A stretch of 64,000 bases of DNA from Chromatiaceae bacterium (GCA_024235215.1 JACKMU010000001.1:124001-188000), one strand, 5' to 3'; positions 44,092 through 54,300 are shown, counted from the stretch's first letter. Notes: generated by a model not told the origin, from the letters alone. Made by a program: numbers and translations.

Positions 44092-45576
44092 TTACGCCGC
44101 TGACTTGCGACTGGGAAAATCGATTCTGACGCTCAGTCCTTGTCCGTTGAGTCCGTCATCGACACTGATTCCGGCACCGTGCAGATCCGCTATCCGCCGC
44201 ACGATTGAGAGTCCCAGTCCGCTGCCTTTGACGTCTGACGTCTGCACCTCCGGGCTGCGGTGAAACCGATTGAAAATCTTTTCCCGCTCTTCCGACGCAA
44301 CGCCGATGCCGTCGTCCACGACCTCAAGCCAGGCGCCATCCGCATCCGAACCGATGGTGACGGTCACCACCCCCCCGGCTGGCGTGTAATGCAATGCATT
44401 ATCGACCAGATTTCGCAGCAACATCTGCAGCAGGGTGACATCACCGAGCACCCCAATGCGGCTAGGCGCATCCACACCAAGATCTATCTGTCGATCGACC
44501 GCCTGTTGGCTGAACAGGGAGACCACCGCCACCGCGAGGTCACGCAGGTCCACCGCTGATTTCACCATCTTTCCGGCCTCGATCGCATCGGCACGAGCCA
44601 GAGCCAGCAACTGCTCCACAGAATGGGTCGCCCGGTCCACGCCATCGAGCGCCCGATCCAGGGAAATTTCTGTTTTCCGCTCGGCCGTCTGGGTGCGCGC
44701 AACCTGCAGATGGGTTTTCAGCGCTGCCAATGGTGTGCGCAACTCATGCGCTGCATCGGCGGTAAATTCACGTTCGCGCTTCAATGCAGCGGCAACTCTT
44801 TGGAAGAGCGCGTTCAATGCAGTCAGCAGGCCTTCGATCTCTCGCGGTGAATCACGGCCGTCGATAGGCTCCATTGCGTCAGGGGCACGCTTGGAGACAC
44901 TGTCCGCCACACGCTGCAGCGAGATCAAAGCCCGCCCCACCACGATCCAGATCAGAATGCCCATGGCGGGCAGCGCCAGCAGGAGCGGCATCAGTGTATT
45001 GCGGGTAATATAGCTGACCAGTTCGGTTCGCAGTGCCTGCCGTTCGCCGACCTGGACCGTCAGGTCGCTCATCTTTTCGGTCAATTGGTAAAAACGCCAA
45101 TGCTCTCCCGCGTGATCCACATCAGCGAAGCCGTCTGCAAGCCGTGGGATCTCAGGTGCCGCTCCGCCGCGCATCATCAACGTTCCGTCACGGTAACGGG
45201 CGATGAATACCGGCCCCGACACATAGCGGTGCCCAACCGCATCCGCTGCGTCGAAGAGTGAGATCTGTTCTTTACCGCCCTTCGTCAGATAATCCTGCAG
45301 CAGGCCTACCAACCGGGGATAGGCCGATGCTCCCTGTTGGCCAAGCTCCTCGATCACAGCGTGGATCTTGGCTTCTATCTCCTCTCCCTCCTCGACTTCA
45401 TGCCGCAACATCGCCTGCAGAATATGCGCGCTCTGTGCGAGATTGGCATCGTAAACCTCTTCGACTTCGTGGACCGCTTTGGAATAGACGAGTAGCACGA
45501 CCGCCAGCCAGACCAGCAGTACAGCCGCCAGCAACATCGTAATCAGCCGCAGTCGGAGCGAGTGTCGGACGCTCAT
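44092..45576 (-). CDS. QseC/PmrB-like sensor histidine kinase
   Basis: A 494-residue inner-membrane kinase. The first helix (LITMLLAAVLLVWLAVVLLVY) leads to a periplasmic sensor of about 150 residues with a 2CSK-type N-terminus (VYDANLAQSAHILQAML). A second helix (MPLLLALPAMGILIWIVVGRAL) and HAMP follow. HisKA carries the phospho-accepting His in FTADAAHELRTPLAALKTHLQ, and the ATPase domain contains NLVDNALHYTP, DDGIGV and GSGLGLSIV. The domain layout is that of QseC/PmrB. Its start overlaps the regulator stop by four bases. It ends the leftward six-gene run. Confidence 0.94.
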   Translation of the reverse strand: MSVRHSLRLRLITMLLAAVLLVWLAVVLLVYSKAVHEVEEVYDANLAQSAHILQAMLRHEVEEGEEIEAKIHAVIEELGQQGASAYPRLVGLLQDYLTKGGKEQISLFDAADAVGHRYVSGPVFIARYRDGTLMMRGGAAPEIPRLADGFADVDHAGEHWRFYQLTEKMSDLTVQVGERQALRTELVSYITRNTLMPLLLALPAMGILIWIVVGRALISLQRVADSVSKRAPDAMEPIDGRDSPREIEGLLTALNALFQRVAAALKREREFTADAAHELRTPLAALKTHLQVARTQTAERKTEISLDRALDGVDRATHSVEQLLALARADAIEAGKMVKSAVDLRDLAVAVVSLFSQQAVDRQIDLGVDAPSRIGVLGDVTLLQMLLRNLVDNALHYTPAGGVVTVTIGSDADGAWLEVVDDGIGVASEEREKIFNRFHRSPEVQTSDVKGSGLGLSIVRRIADLHGAGISVDDGLNGQGLSVRIDFPSRKSAA

Positions 45577-46232
45577 GCCTTCGGTATCATGTAGCCGACC
45601 CCGCGGACCGTTAATATCCTCTCTTTGCCCAGTTTTTTGCGCAGATGATGTATGTGCACCTCGACCGCATTGCTCTCGACACCTTCCCCCCAGCCATAGA
45701 GTATTTGCTCCAACCGTTCCCGCGAAAGCGGCATTCCCGGACGCTGCAACAGCGCTTCCAGTATCGCATTGCTCTTTGCATGCAGCTGCATCACTTGTCC
45801 ACCCACGGTGACGCTGTGTTCCTTGGGATCGTAGGTAAGATCGCCGTGCTGGATCTTCAGCGTGGCACGACCTGCCCGGCGGCGCGCGATCGCGCGCAGC
45901 CGGGCGTTGAGCTCTCCCAGGTCGAAAGGTTTGATCAGATAGTCGTCGGCACCGATATCCAGACCGGCAATCCGCTCCTCCACCGTGTCGCGTGCGGTGA
46001 GTATCAGCACGGGGAGTGAGGAGCCATCCGCGCGCAGCTCCCTCAGCACGCTGAGACCGTCTTTACCTGGCAGACCAAGATCCAGCACCAGGAGATCCAC
46101 CTGTTCCTGCTTCAGTGCCGCTGCCGCCGCTTTGCCGTCTCTCAGCCAATCCACGGTGTAACCGGCGTGCGTCAGTCCGGAGTACACCGCGGAACCCAGT
46201 AGTTCATCATCTTCGACCAGCAGTAATCTCAA
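45573..46232 (-). CDS. OmpR-family response regulator (QseB/PmrA-like)
   Basis: A 219-residue DNA-binding regulator. The receiver domain has EDD at 7-9, D51 in VLDLGLPGKDG and Lys in DYLIKPFDLGELNARL. The winged-helix domain includes LHAKSNAILEALLQRPG and VEVHIHHLRKKLG. It is 82 bases downstream of the SDR gene on the same strand, so it may be read through from that operon, but a possible promoter lies in the gap at 46292-46318. The kinase gene follows with a four-base overlap. Confidence 0.95.
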   Translation of the reverse strand: MRLLLVEDDELLGSAVYSGLTHAGYTVDWLRDGKAAAAALKQEQVDLLVLDLGLPGKDGLSVLRELRADGSSLPVLILTARDTVEERIAGLDIGADDYLIKPFDLGELNARLRAIARRRAGRATLKIQHGDLTYDPKEHSVTVGGQVMQLHAKSNAILEALLQRPGMPLSRERLEQILYGWGEGVESNAVEVHIHHLRKKLGKERILTVRGVGYMIPKA

Positions 46233-46291
46233 TTGACCGGAACCTGTTGCTGCGTTTGGGAGGAGTTTGCCTAGAACCAGGATCAGACCAG

Positions 46292-46318
46292 ATTATACAC
46301 CGTAAAATCCAGCTTCAA
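46292..46318 (-). promoter_or_regulatory. Possible promoter of the regulator-kinase pair
   Basis: Read leftward, TTGAAG (46318-46313) and a perfect TATAAT (46297-46292) are separated by 15 bases, slightly short of the ideal 17. The -35 overlaps the SDR stop codon. It would give the two-component pair a promoter independent of the biosynthetic operon. Confidence 0.4.
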
Positions 46319-47112
46319 CCGCGGGCGAATCTCTCCATCAACCGATTCTGCCTGCGCAGACCGCCATCGATAAAACGCGGAATAAATCCATTCAGGCGGG
46401 CAAACAGCTTCTCCGGGAATCCAAGATAGAGATCCTTCGCACCCGTTTCTATTGCTGCCACGATTTTCTCCGCCACCCAGTCAGGTGCGTCCATGTGCAT
46501 CTTTACCTCCTCCGCCATGCGGTAGACGGCGCTGGTGTTGAAGCCGGTCTTGACCGCTCTCGGGGCAACATAGGTGACGCCCACACCGGTACCGTCAAGT
46601 TCACGGCGCAATGCTTCGGAAAAACCGCGCAGTCCGAATTTGCTGGCTGAGTAAGCAGTGAACCAGGCGAATCCGATGCTACCGAAAGTGGAGCCGATAT
46701 TGACGATCCGACCCTGGCCACGTGCCAGCATGCCAGGCAGCAACTGTCTTGCCAACAGCATCGGTGTCAACAGGTTGAGTTGGACAATGTGTTCGATATG
46801 CTGCTCTGCTTCGTCCGGGAACGGCCGGAAGCTGGATAGACCGGCGCAATTTATCAGCAGATCCACACCCCCCAACAACTCGATCGAATGGGCCACAGCC
46901 AGTTGCCGGGCCAGCGGATCCAACAGGTCAACCGGAAGCGCATGGACCGGTTGACCGGCAACCCGAAGACGTGCCGCCAGCGCTGCCAGTGCCTTTTCGT
47001 CCCTGCCGAGTAGCACCAGATGAGCACCGCGTTGAGCCAGGCGATTGGCCAATGCCGTTCCGATACCACCCGCCGCTCCGGTCAGCAACACCCGCGTCCC
47101 CTGTAATTTCAT
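46315..47112 (-). CDS. Short-chain dehydrogenase/reductase
   Basis: A 265-residue NAD(P)-dependent oxidoreductase of the SDR family. The cofactor motif is TGAAGGIG near the N-terminus, with NCAG at about 87. The catalytic serine is in IGSTFGS, and Tyr and Lys are in YSASK. The ATG at 47112 is chosen because GAGGTGTACCAG immediately precedes it and the family N-terminus starts there. It is the last gene of a coupled set with the di-iron protein (52-base gap), the ligase and the haemolysin-like protein, so it probably reduces or oxidises a product of that pathway. The substrate is unknown. Confidence 0.92.
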   Translation of the reverse strand: MKLQGTRVLLTGAAGGIGTALANRLAQRGAHLVLLGRDEKALAALAARLRVAGQPVHALPVDLLDPLARQLAVAHSIELLGGVDLLINCAGLSSFRPFPDEAEQHIEHIVQLNLLTPMLLARQLLPGMLARGQGRIVNIGSTFGSIGFAWFTAYSASKFGLRGFSEALRRELDGTGVGVTYVAPRAVKTGFNTSAVYRMAEEVKMHMDAPDWVAEKIVAAIETGAKDLYLGFPEKLFARLNGFIPRFIDGGLRRQNRLMERFARG

Positions 47113-47164
47113 CTGGTACACCTCTGTAGTAACTATCCTTCCAGCAGATCGTAGAACTCTCGGA

Positions 47165-47842
47165 TCAGGCAGCAACCAACGCATTCAGGGTAAGCGGCAA
47201 CTCCCGAAAAAGGTTGCCGTAGAGCCGGTAGAAGCGTTTGGCGCAGTGAATCACCCAGTCCTGGTCCGACTCGTCATCGAGCCTGTCCACCAGCTTGCGG
47301 TAAAAATCCATGTGTGAAAGATCGAGCGACCCGTGGCTGGAGAGGTAGGAGAATGCATTGGCCGGCAGCGCGAGATTTTGCTGCAATCTGCTTGCAGCGG
47401 TGGATGCCACCCGGATACTGGTTCCCTCCAGGACCAGCACCATACCCAGAAAACCCACCGGGTTGCCTCGCTCAATGACGTGATAAGCGTAGGCCACCAT
47501 CATCTCAGCTCCCATGCCGGGAGTCTCCCTGCGTACCTTGTCCGGGTTACCGCCGCAAACCTTGATATCATTCAGGATCCACTCCTGGTGACCTCGCTCT
47601 TCCCGGATATATTCGGCCATCGCATCGCGTAACCACTCCTGGTCATGCGGAATACGTGATCCACAGGCCATGAGCAGTGGTGTCGTATGCTTCACATGGT
47701 GATAAGCCTGTCCCAGAAAGGCGAGATAGCTCTCCAGCGACAACTCACCATTGCCTCCATGACGGATAAAGGGAATAGAGAGCAACTCCGCCCTATCACT
47801 CTCCGTCTCTGCCATAAGCCGTGCAAAAAAATCGTTCACCAT
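47165..47842 (-). CDS. Haem-oxygenase-like iron-containing (TenA/UndA-type) protein
   Basis: A 225-residue all-helical protein of the haem-oxygenase-like fold, Haem_oxygenas_2/iron-containing redox enzyme type. The positions expected for iron ligands are filled: Glu and His in REERGHQEW (81/82 and 85), Glu in VLEGTS (139) and His in SSHGSLDLSHMDF (170, 177). Members of this superfamily such as UndA use a di-iron centre and O2 on fatty acids. Its start overlaps the ligase stop by 7 bases. Acting on a substrate bound to or activated by the neighbouring acyl ligase is the natural inference, though the reaction is not known. Confidence 0.85.
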   Translation of the reverse strand: MVNDFFARLMAETESDRAELLSIPFIRHGGNGELSLESYLAFLGQAYHHVKHTTPLLMACGSRIPHDQEWLRDAMAEYIREERGHQEWILNDIKVCGGNPDKVRRETPGMGAEMMVAYAYHVIERGNPVGFLGMVLVLEGTSIRVASTAASRLQQNLALPANAFSYLSSHGSLDLSHMDFYRKLVDRLDDESDQDWVIHCAKRFYRLYGNLFRELPLTLNALVAA

Positions 47843-49338
47843 GATTGAACCTCGTTATAGAGTGACTCGATCGGTTGCCGGTAATGCTGAAAGATCGCAG
47901 CGCGCCGAATCCGACCGGTACCGGTCAACATGCCATTGACATTGGAAAAAGGGGCGTCCGCGCGTATCCAGCGGAAGACGCGCGCATAGTCGGGTAGCGT
48001 ACGGTTACAGCGGGCCAGTGCCGTGTCGATCTCCGTGGGAGTGACCCCAGCGCCGGAAACCACGATCGCTACGATGAATGGTCGCGCTTCGCCGAAGACC
48101 GCGGCCTGAACAATTTCCGGTTCCAGCATCAGCTCCCGCTCGACCCATTCTGGCGCGATATTGCGGCCAAACGCGGAGATAAGCGTATTACGACGGCGAC
48201 CGTGCAAGTAGAGAAAACCATCGGCATCCAGCTCCCCCAGATCGCCGGTACGCCAGCAGCCGCTGCTTCCGGATGAGGGTTCGCCAAGATAGCCGGAAAA
48301 AGGGACTCCACCCACCAGGACCTCACCCTCTTCAGAGATGCTGAGCCGGACATGCGGTAATGCTCTTCCGACACTGCCGGGTCGGCAGTGCGCCAATGTA
48401 TTCAGACAGACGACCGATGCACATTCGGAGAGGCCATAGCCCTCATAGACGGGGAGCCCGACAGCCGCTGCGCGCTGCAACAAACGGGGCGATACCGGTG
48501 CGCCGCCCACAGCGGCGTAGCGCAGCGATGGCGGGTGCCGTGGATCACGCTCCAGCAGCTGCACCAGACCCAACAGGGTTTGGGGGGTGAAAATCGCAGT
48601 GGTGGCCCGGCCTGCGGAGAGTGCCTGGCACATCGTTGCCGCATCCACCTCCGAAGATCCGGTCATACCGACCTGCTCCGCAGCCAGGAGTGCGACGCTG
48701 GCACCCGCCCACAACGGCGCATAGACCCCACCGATGTTCTCCAGCAGCACCGCCAGCGGCAGCAGCGCGAGATGCCGGTCATCAGCCCGCAACCCGGCAG
48801 CCTCCACCAACGACTCGACCACCGGCTGCATCTGCTGCCAGGAGAGCATCACCCCCTTGGGTTCCCCCGTGGTGCCAGAGGTGAAGGTGACCTTGTGAAT
48901 GCCTGCCGGCACTGCGGTCATTACCCGGCGCCGGTCGACTGTGACCCAATACAACCGCTGCCGCGTCAGATTGATCGGTTTTCGATCGCCGTAAGGCAAG
49001 ACACCGGCACGCTGGAACAGCCGGTCCGGATCATCGGTCACTACCGCCTGGACGCCAGTCCGCTGCAGTATGTGGCGTTGCTGACCACCGGAAAAGAACG
49101 GTGGCAGGGGAACCAGACAGATGCCAAGCTGCAGCGCAGCGATATCCAGCGCTATCCAGGCGGGTCCATTCTCGAGATCGAGTGCGAGTACCTTGACCCC
49201 GCTCGCCCGCAACAGCTCGGTAGCCAAGTCTATCTCGGTAAGCAGTGCAGAATAACTGAAATCTCCGCCCGGCCAGCAGAGTGCCGTCCGCTCTGGGCAC
49301 GCTTCAGCATGGTGGGTCAGACGACCAATCAACGTCAT
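47836..49338 (-). CDS. AMP-dependent acyl ligase with Arg at the A10 lysine position
   Basis: A 500-residue ANL-superfamily ligase that should adenylate a carboxylic acid and pass it to CoA or another thiol. It has the P-loop VTFTSGTTGEPKGVMLS, GYGLSECASVVCLN and the hinge region YLHGRRRNTLISAFGRNI. In the C-terminal motif, usually PTxKxxR, the sequence is LTGTGRIRR. Thus the catalytic lysine seems to be Arg. The ATG at 49338 overlaps the upstream haemolysin-like stop (ATGA), and the stop overlaps the di-iron gene. The ligase is thus translationally coupled on both sides. Confidence 0.9.
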   Translation of the reverse strand: MTLIGRLTHHAEACPERTALCWPGGDFSYSALLTEIDLATELLRASGVKVLALDLENGPAWIALDIAALQLGICLVPLPPFFSGGQQRHILQRTGVQAVVTDDPDRLFQRAGVLPYGDRKPINLTRQRLYWVTVDRRRVMTAVPAGIHKVTFTSGTTGEPKGVMLSWQQMQPVVESLVEAAGLRADDRHLALLPLAVLLENIGGVYAPLWAGASVALLAAEQVGMTGSSEVDAATMCQALSAGRATTAIFTPQTLLGLVQLLERDPRHPPSLRYAAVGGAPVSPRLLQRAAAVGLPVYEGYGLSECASVVCLNTLAHCRPGSVGRALPHVRLSISEEGEVLVGGVPFSGYLGEPSSGSSGCWRTGDLGELDADGFLYLHGRRRNTLISAFGRNIAPEWVERELMLEPEIVQAAVFGEARPFIVAIVVSGAGVTPTEIDTALARCNRTLPDYARVFRWIRADAPFSNVNGMLTGTGRIRRAAIFQHYRQPIESLYNEVQSW

Positions 49339-50003
49339 GCTGCCAGCCTTCCAGCCTGGAATGCACCCAGCCAAAGCAAGCTGAGTGCACACTCCTTCTC
49401 CAACTGAAGCGAGAGCGCCGCATGACTCTGGGATACATTCGCTGCCTTCACCCGCGGTCCGTTCTCATAATAACTGCCCCATTGACGCAGCTCCTCCGGG
49501 GTCAGTCGACCTGGATCGGCAGGACCCAGATCGATCAGATCGATGCCGAGTCGATGGAATGCATTCTGTAAAACCGGTCCGCAGGTAAAGACCGCCCAAC
49601 GCCGCTCCGTAGCCTGCAGGTAAGCGGTCAGCGCGGTGATCAGCCAGCGTCCCCCACCCGCAGCGCCAACCGCGAAATTTCCGACCTCGACCAAGTCGTC
49701 TCTTGCTATCCGACTTGCTGCCGACGCAGCCAGAGCTTTTTCCACTGGCTCATCCAGATAGCGTTCGAGAAAAAGTCGTCCACTTGCGGCAGGACGCAAT
49801 CCAAGCGCAGCCGACACTCGTCCTGCAGCGTTGCCAAGCGCCATGAGCGTGGGTAGAAAATGTTCGATCCGAGCTCGATGTGCGGTAAGGAACACCTGGC
49901 TGACGAATGTCTCGACCAGGGAGCGCCCGCTGGTCGATTGATCATAAAACTGGATCCATGTCGGTACATCGATCTCACTTCTCTTCCCGTATTTACTGGT
50001 CAT
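49335..50003 (-). CDS. Thermostable-haemolysin family protein (GNAT-like fold)
   Basis: A 222-residue protein of the thermostable haemolysin family first described in Vibrio. Family marks are IEHFLPTLMALGN, RVSAALGLRPAASGRLFLERYLDEPVE, EVGNFAVGAAGGGRWLITALTAYL and FTCGPVLQNAFHRLGIDLIDLGPAD. The fold is related to N-acyltransferases, so an acyl-transfer role is more likely here than haemolysis. There is no signal peptide. The ATG at 50003 fits the usual N-terminus; an upstream ATG at 50072 is possible. It opens a four-gene coupled operon, and its stop overlaps the ligase start. Confidence 0.88.
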   Translation of the reverse strand: MTSKYGKRSEIDVPTWIQFYDQSTSGRSLVETFVSQVFLTAHRARIEHFLPTLMALGNAAGRVSAALGLRPAASGRLFLERYLDEPVEKALAASAASRIARDDLVEVGNFAVGAAGGGRWLITALTAYLQATERRWAVFTCGPVLQNAFHRLGIDLIDLGPADPGRLTPEELRQWGSYYENGPRVKAANVSQSHAALSLQLEKECALSLLWLGAFQAGRLAA

Positions 50004-50540
50004 CGCCTCTATTCCGACTGCGCTAGGTTGCAGCGCATTCTGCGGGGTGAAACTTAAACCACTCTTAAACATCAGTGGTCAGGGACAGACCAAACGCGTT
50101 GCCGATATGCGGAAAGCTGTGAAGTTGGAGGTGACTGAGATGGCTAAACCAAGCACCGGGCTGTTGGTATCGCTTCCCCGGAATCAAGCATCCTTTTGCT
50201 GCCCGAGAGATGCACGACAGGCTCCCAGGTGAGCGATGCCATCGGTGAACAGAGCATCAGGGGTGTTGCATGCCGTGACCGCAGATTCAGGGTGCCTCAG
50301 ATTCGATCGAATGCTCGGTGTGACTCATGCCATGGCGCGGGCCCTTGCCGTCATGGTGGCATGGTGACTCACCCGCTTCAGTCTGCGAAGTTGAACTCCG
50401 TCTATCTTTTCATTGAAAAAAACTGGTGTCATAAAAACGTAATCAGAGAGGGTATATTCTGCGCCACGGGATTGCACTGGAGTACTCGAAGATGCACTCC
50501 TCCAAACAAGATACAGACTGAGCAAGGAGTAAAACAACGA
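50004..50540. other. Divergent intergenic region upstream of the haemolysin-like operon
   Basis: About 537 bases separate the leftward biosynthetic operon and the rightward Cys-rich protein. A long imperfect inverted repeat (GTGACTCATGCCATG against CATGGTGGCATGGTGACTCAC) lies near 50319-50375. A TATATT box near 50453 could serve the Cys-rich gene. No gene is supported. Confidence 0.45.
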
Positions 50541-50915
50541 ATGAAAGCTAGAATCGCAGTGGTTGGTTTGTTGGCAAGCATGGTGTTTAGCGTGAATTCC
50601 TTTGCCGCCGACAGTGGCTGTGTGGTGCACTATGTCCGTACGGCGTGCCAGGGCCAGGAGGCGGAATCCTTCAAGAAGTGCGACGGCCAGGCGGAATGCG
50701 AAAAGAGTAAGCCAGCAGACTCAGCCGAGGCCTGCGCCGCAGCGGCGCTGAAATCCTGCGATAACTCCCGCCTCGATATCACTAAATACAAAGTGATTAC
50801 CGCTCGCTTCAACGGCCAGGAGCTCGTCGGTGGTTTTGATACCACTGGCAACCCGGATCCTGCCGGAATGAATTTCTGTGCTGCTGATCGTCCAGATCTG
50901 AACAAGTGCGATTGA
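50541..50915 (+). CDS. Small Cys-rich exported protein
   Basis: A 124-residue secreted or periplasmic protein. The signal peptide (VVGLLASMVFSVNSFA, then AD) is followed by a mature chain of about 100 residues with eight cysteines (27, 36, 47, 53, 65, 73, 113, 123), an even number that suggests four disulfides. I do not recognise a family. The ATG at 50541 follows AAGGAG at 11 bases. A strong palindrome downstream at 50938-50970 probably ends the transcript, so this is a single-gene unit. Confidence 0.78.
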   Translation: MKARIAVVGLLASMVFSVNSFAADSGCVVHYVRTACQGQEAESFKKCDGQAECEKSKPADSAEACAAAALKSCDNSRLDITKYKVITARFNGQELVGGFDTTGNPDPAGMNFCAADRPDLNKCD

Positions 50916-50937
50916 CATACCGCGCTTGAGTTTTGCT

Positions 50938-50970
50938 TTCTGCCGGCCGCTGAATCAGCGGCCGGCAGAA
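50938..50970 (+). terminator. Strong palindrome after the Cys-rich gene
   Basis: Sixteen-base arms (50938-50953 and 50955-50970, core CTGCCGGCCGC) are perfectly complementary. The hairpin is 22 bases after the stop but is followed by ATAAAA rather than a T-run. Confidence 0.6.
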
Positions 50971-51382
50971 ATAAAACAGCGTATTTCCCTTGGCCGTTAC
51001 GAGCTGGTTTGGCTCCTGCCGCGGCTCCTGCCTAACCCAGTTTGATTTCCGCCGCCCGCTTCTGCGGCAACCTTCAACTTCCCGCCGTCCTGCGTCTATC
51101 GGGGACCAACCACCGGTAAAATTCCGCTCTACTGGGTCTGACCCCATCGTTACCGATGGGATGGAGCTGGCGGAGTGTGAAATCTGTTTTATACTGGATT
51201 CAATGGCTCTATCACACGCTGGATTGTAGCATTTTGCCGGTTGGCAACCACCCATCCAATTGACTGAGCCCCAGGGAGCGCCTTGGCCAGAGTCGTCAAG
51301 TTGTTCTGTCCAACGCAAGCCAAACGGCGCTGTTGACATAACATATTCGCCTACGCGAAGCATTCACGCCGGTGCACTTGCC
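50971..51382. other. Intergenic region before the FG-GAP gene
   Basis: About 410 bases. A small perfect hairpin, CCCATCG (51143-51149) with CGATGGG (51154-51160), is present. The open frame reaching back to 51260 does not look coding before the signal sequence at 51383. Confidence 0.4.
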
Positions 51383-54300
51383 ATGACACCAGTGTTGCAG
51401 AAATCATTCTGGATCATTGTCATTTTGTCATTACTGGTACTGCTCATGCCCAGTCTGGCTGCTGCTGACTCGCATGGATCGCTTGGCGCTGCGACCGGAT
51501 CGAACTGGCAATACAGCTACGATCGACGACTGGCGATGAAGCAGACTCAGCAGGCGCGGTTGCACCCGAAATGGAAAACCCTGTCGGGCAACGAACGTAT
51601 CACCCGACTGGTCATGTTCGCACGCAAGCTGTTCACTCCGACCACAGCCAAACAGGTGCTGGAGGCGGCCGCCATGGACGCGAATTTCCAAGGCAACCGG
51701 ACCGTGATCAAAGGGCCGCCGGGTGGTTTCTTCGTGTTGCAGCGCGAGGCCAACTGTTCCCTGGCCTTCAGCATCGGCAGCTACCAGCTCAATTTGACCA
51801 ATCCCGCCTTTCAGATTACCGCTACCACGCCCGACTACCAGAACATGCTGCACGCCACCGCCGGGTTGACCACCCCCGGCAATACCTATGCCGGGGGTTG
51901 CAGCGATCCGACCCTCGGTATCGGATCGAGGCGCGGTTTCTACCTCGGGAGGAACAGCAAAGGTCACACTCTGTTTGCAGCCTACGGGTATGACTACATG
52001 GCAGGCAGCAACGCACTGTTTTACGGCGCGATAGACGCAGTAACTCAAACCGTGAATTCACACGGAGTCGAGCATTCGCTGCCAGAGATCCATGCGGTCA
52101 GCGCGGGTGATCTGAATGGGGATGGATTGGCGGACATCGTCGGTTTGGATGCGGTGTCCGGGTCCATCAGTGTCTGGATGGTCAACGACAACGGCAGTAT
52201 CGGTGCGCCGACCAATTACGCCTCGGCTGGGGACTCCGCCCGCGCGGCAGTCATGCAGGATTTTGATGGCGATGGCAAAATCGATGTCGCGGTTTCGACG
52301 CTCACCACCGCTACGGGTCAGGAGCAGATATCATTATTGACCGGTAACGGGGACGGAACACTGAATTCCGCCTACCATTTGCCAGTAGCGACTCCTACCG
52401 CGAATTTTCGCAAGCAGACACTCCAGACGCTGCTCGCTGTCGATTTACGTGACACCGGTCATTTCGACATCGTCGGGTCCAACGGTTTGCTGCTGCTGAA
52501 CAACGGCGACGGGACGTTTAGTGAGGCAACCCCGGCCTTCCCGGCGCGGGACGCAACTTCGAGCTGGGGACCGAACCTGGCCTCCGGTGATTTCGACCAG
52601 GACGGAAAGGCAGATTTGGCGCTCAATGACGGCTTGACCATCCGCCTCTATCTGGGCCAGGGAGATGGAACTTTTCTGGAAGGCAAAAGCTACACCTCTA
52701 ACGACAGCATTGGATACCTGACAGCGACCGACCTGGATGGCGATGGCAATCTCGATCTCTATGTCGGTCTGGGCAATGGGGGTCTCTTTGGGGGCGACCA
52801 GTTCGGAGTATCCCAGGCTTACGCATTGCTGGGTCACGGCGATGGGAATTTTACCGGCGCGCCGGAACTGCCCTTCCTTTATACGGGCAAGAATATGCGG
52901 GATCTCAACGGAGACGGCAACATCGACGGTGTCGGAATCAACAGTGACAACGCCTTCACCTCCTTTTTGGGGGACGCACTCGGCGCTTTCAATAGCCATG
53001 CTGAGCTGATGACCACACCCATTACACTGAATGGCAAGCAGTTCACCCTCACCGGCATTGATTCGTATGCCCTGGCGGACGTCAACGGGGATGGAAAGCA
53101 CGACCTGGCTTACATCGCGAAGAACTTCAATGGACCCAGTCCCGGGGGCTCGGGTCCGGGAGTCTTTCTTGCCTGGGGGGACGGAAGTGGCGGATTCGGC
53201 AGCCCCATGTTCTACCGGGTACCGAGTTTTCTGCCACCAGGGGATATCGATCTTGCCCCGAGCATTGCGAGCCTGAGCCTTGCCGATGTCAATGATGATG
53301 GCAAGGCTGACCTGATCTACGGTTACAAGGTTACCAGCTACAATACCAACACCGCGTTCGTAGGCACTGCAGTCCAACTGAGCAATGGGAACGGCGGGTT
53401 TCAGACACCACAGATCATTCCATTTCATTCCGGGCCGGCGACAAGTGTCTTCTTTCTGACCCGCAAGGTTCAGCTGATCGCCGACCTCAATCCGGACCAC
53501 TTCCCGGACCTGGTATTCCTCACCCAGACACCAACCGTCGTCTCCTCAGAATACGTGGCGGAGATCCAGGTGGCGATGGGTGTGGGCGACGGCACGTTCA
53601 CCCTGCCGGTCACAGTTCCTGGACCGGAAGTGATGCGCCAGACCTACACCGATGTGCTCCCTCCGATCAAGGTGGCGGACATGGATGGCGATGCGATCCC
53701 GGACCTGATCGTCCTGGGAGCGTCGGGTACTGGCAGCGCGCAGATCGGTATCGTTCGGGGTAGTGGTGACGGCAGTTTCAAGGCCCCGATACGCAAGACC
53801 CTCGCCACGCAATATCTCGGCAACGATCAGAGTATCGGCGTCGGAGATTTCGACGGTGACGGCCAACAGGATGTCGCACTTCTCGATCCCTACAGCATCA
53901 GAAATAGCGGCATCTACCTCGGAAATGGTGATGGTACGCTGCAATCGGTTATGCAGAACGCGACAGAGATGCCCAATCTCGCCATCAACCTGCCGGTCGG
54001 TGGAACGACCATCGTCCTTGACCTCAATGGCGACGGCAATCAGGACCTGATCGCCGGTTCGACAGCACTGCTCACGCCGACCGGAGCTGTTGCGAACCAC
54101 ACCATCACTGCCTCGATTGGCGGTGGCGGCACGATTTCACCGGTGGGTTCCATCAACGTGACACAGGGAGCCGATCAGACCTTCACTGTCACTCCCGAGA
54201 GCGGCTACTACATTGCGGATGTCGTGGCAGACGGGGTATCGCTGGGCGCGGTATCCACCTACAGTTTCAAAAATGTAACGGAGGATCACACCATCGTGGC

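Noticed and set aside
49335..50003. True secreted haemolysin
   Set aside because: No signal peptide or pore-forming features; the family name is historical, and the context is metabolic.
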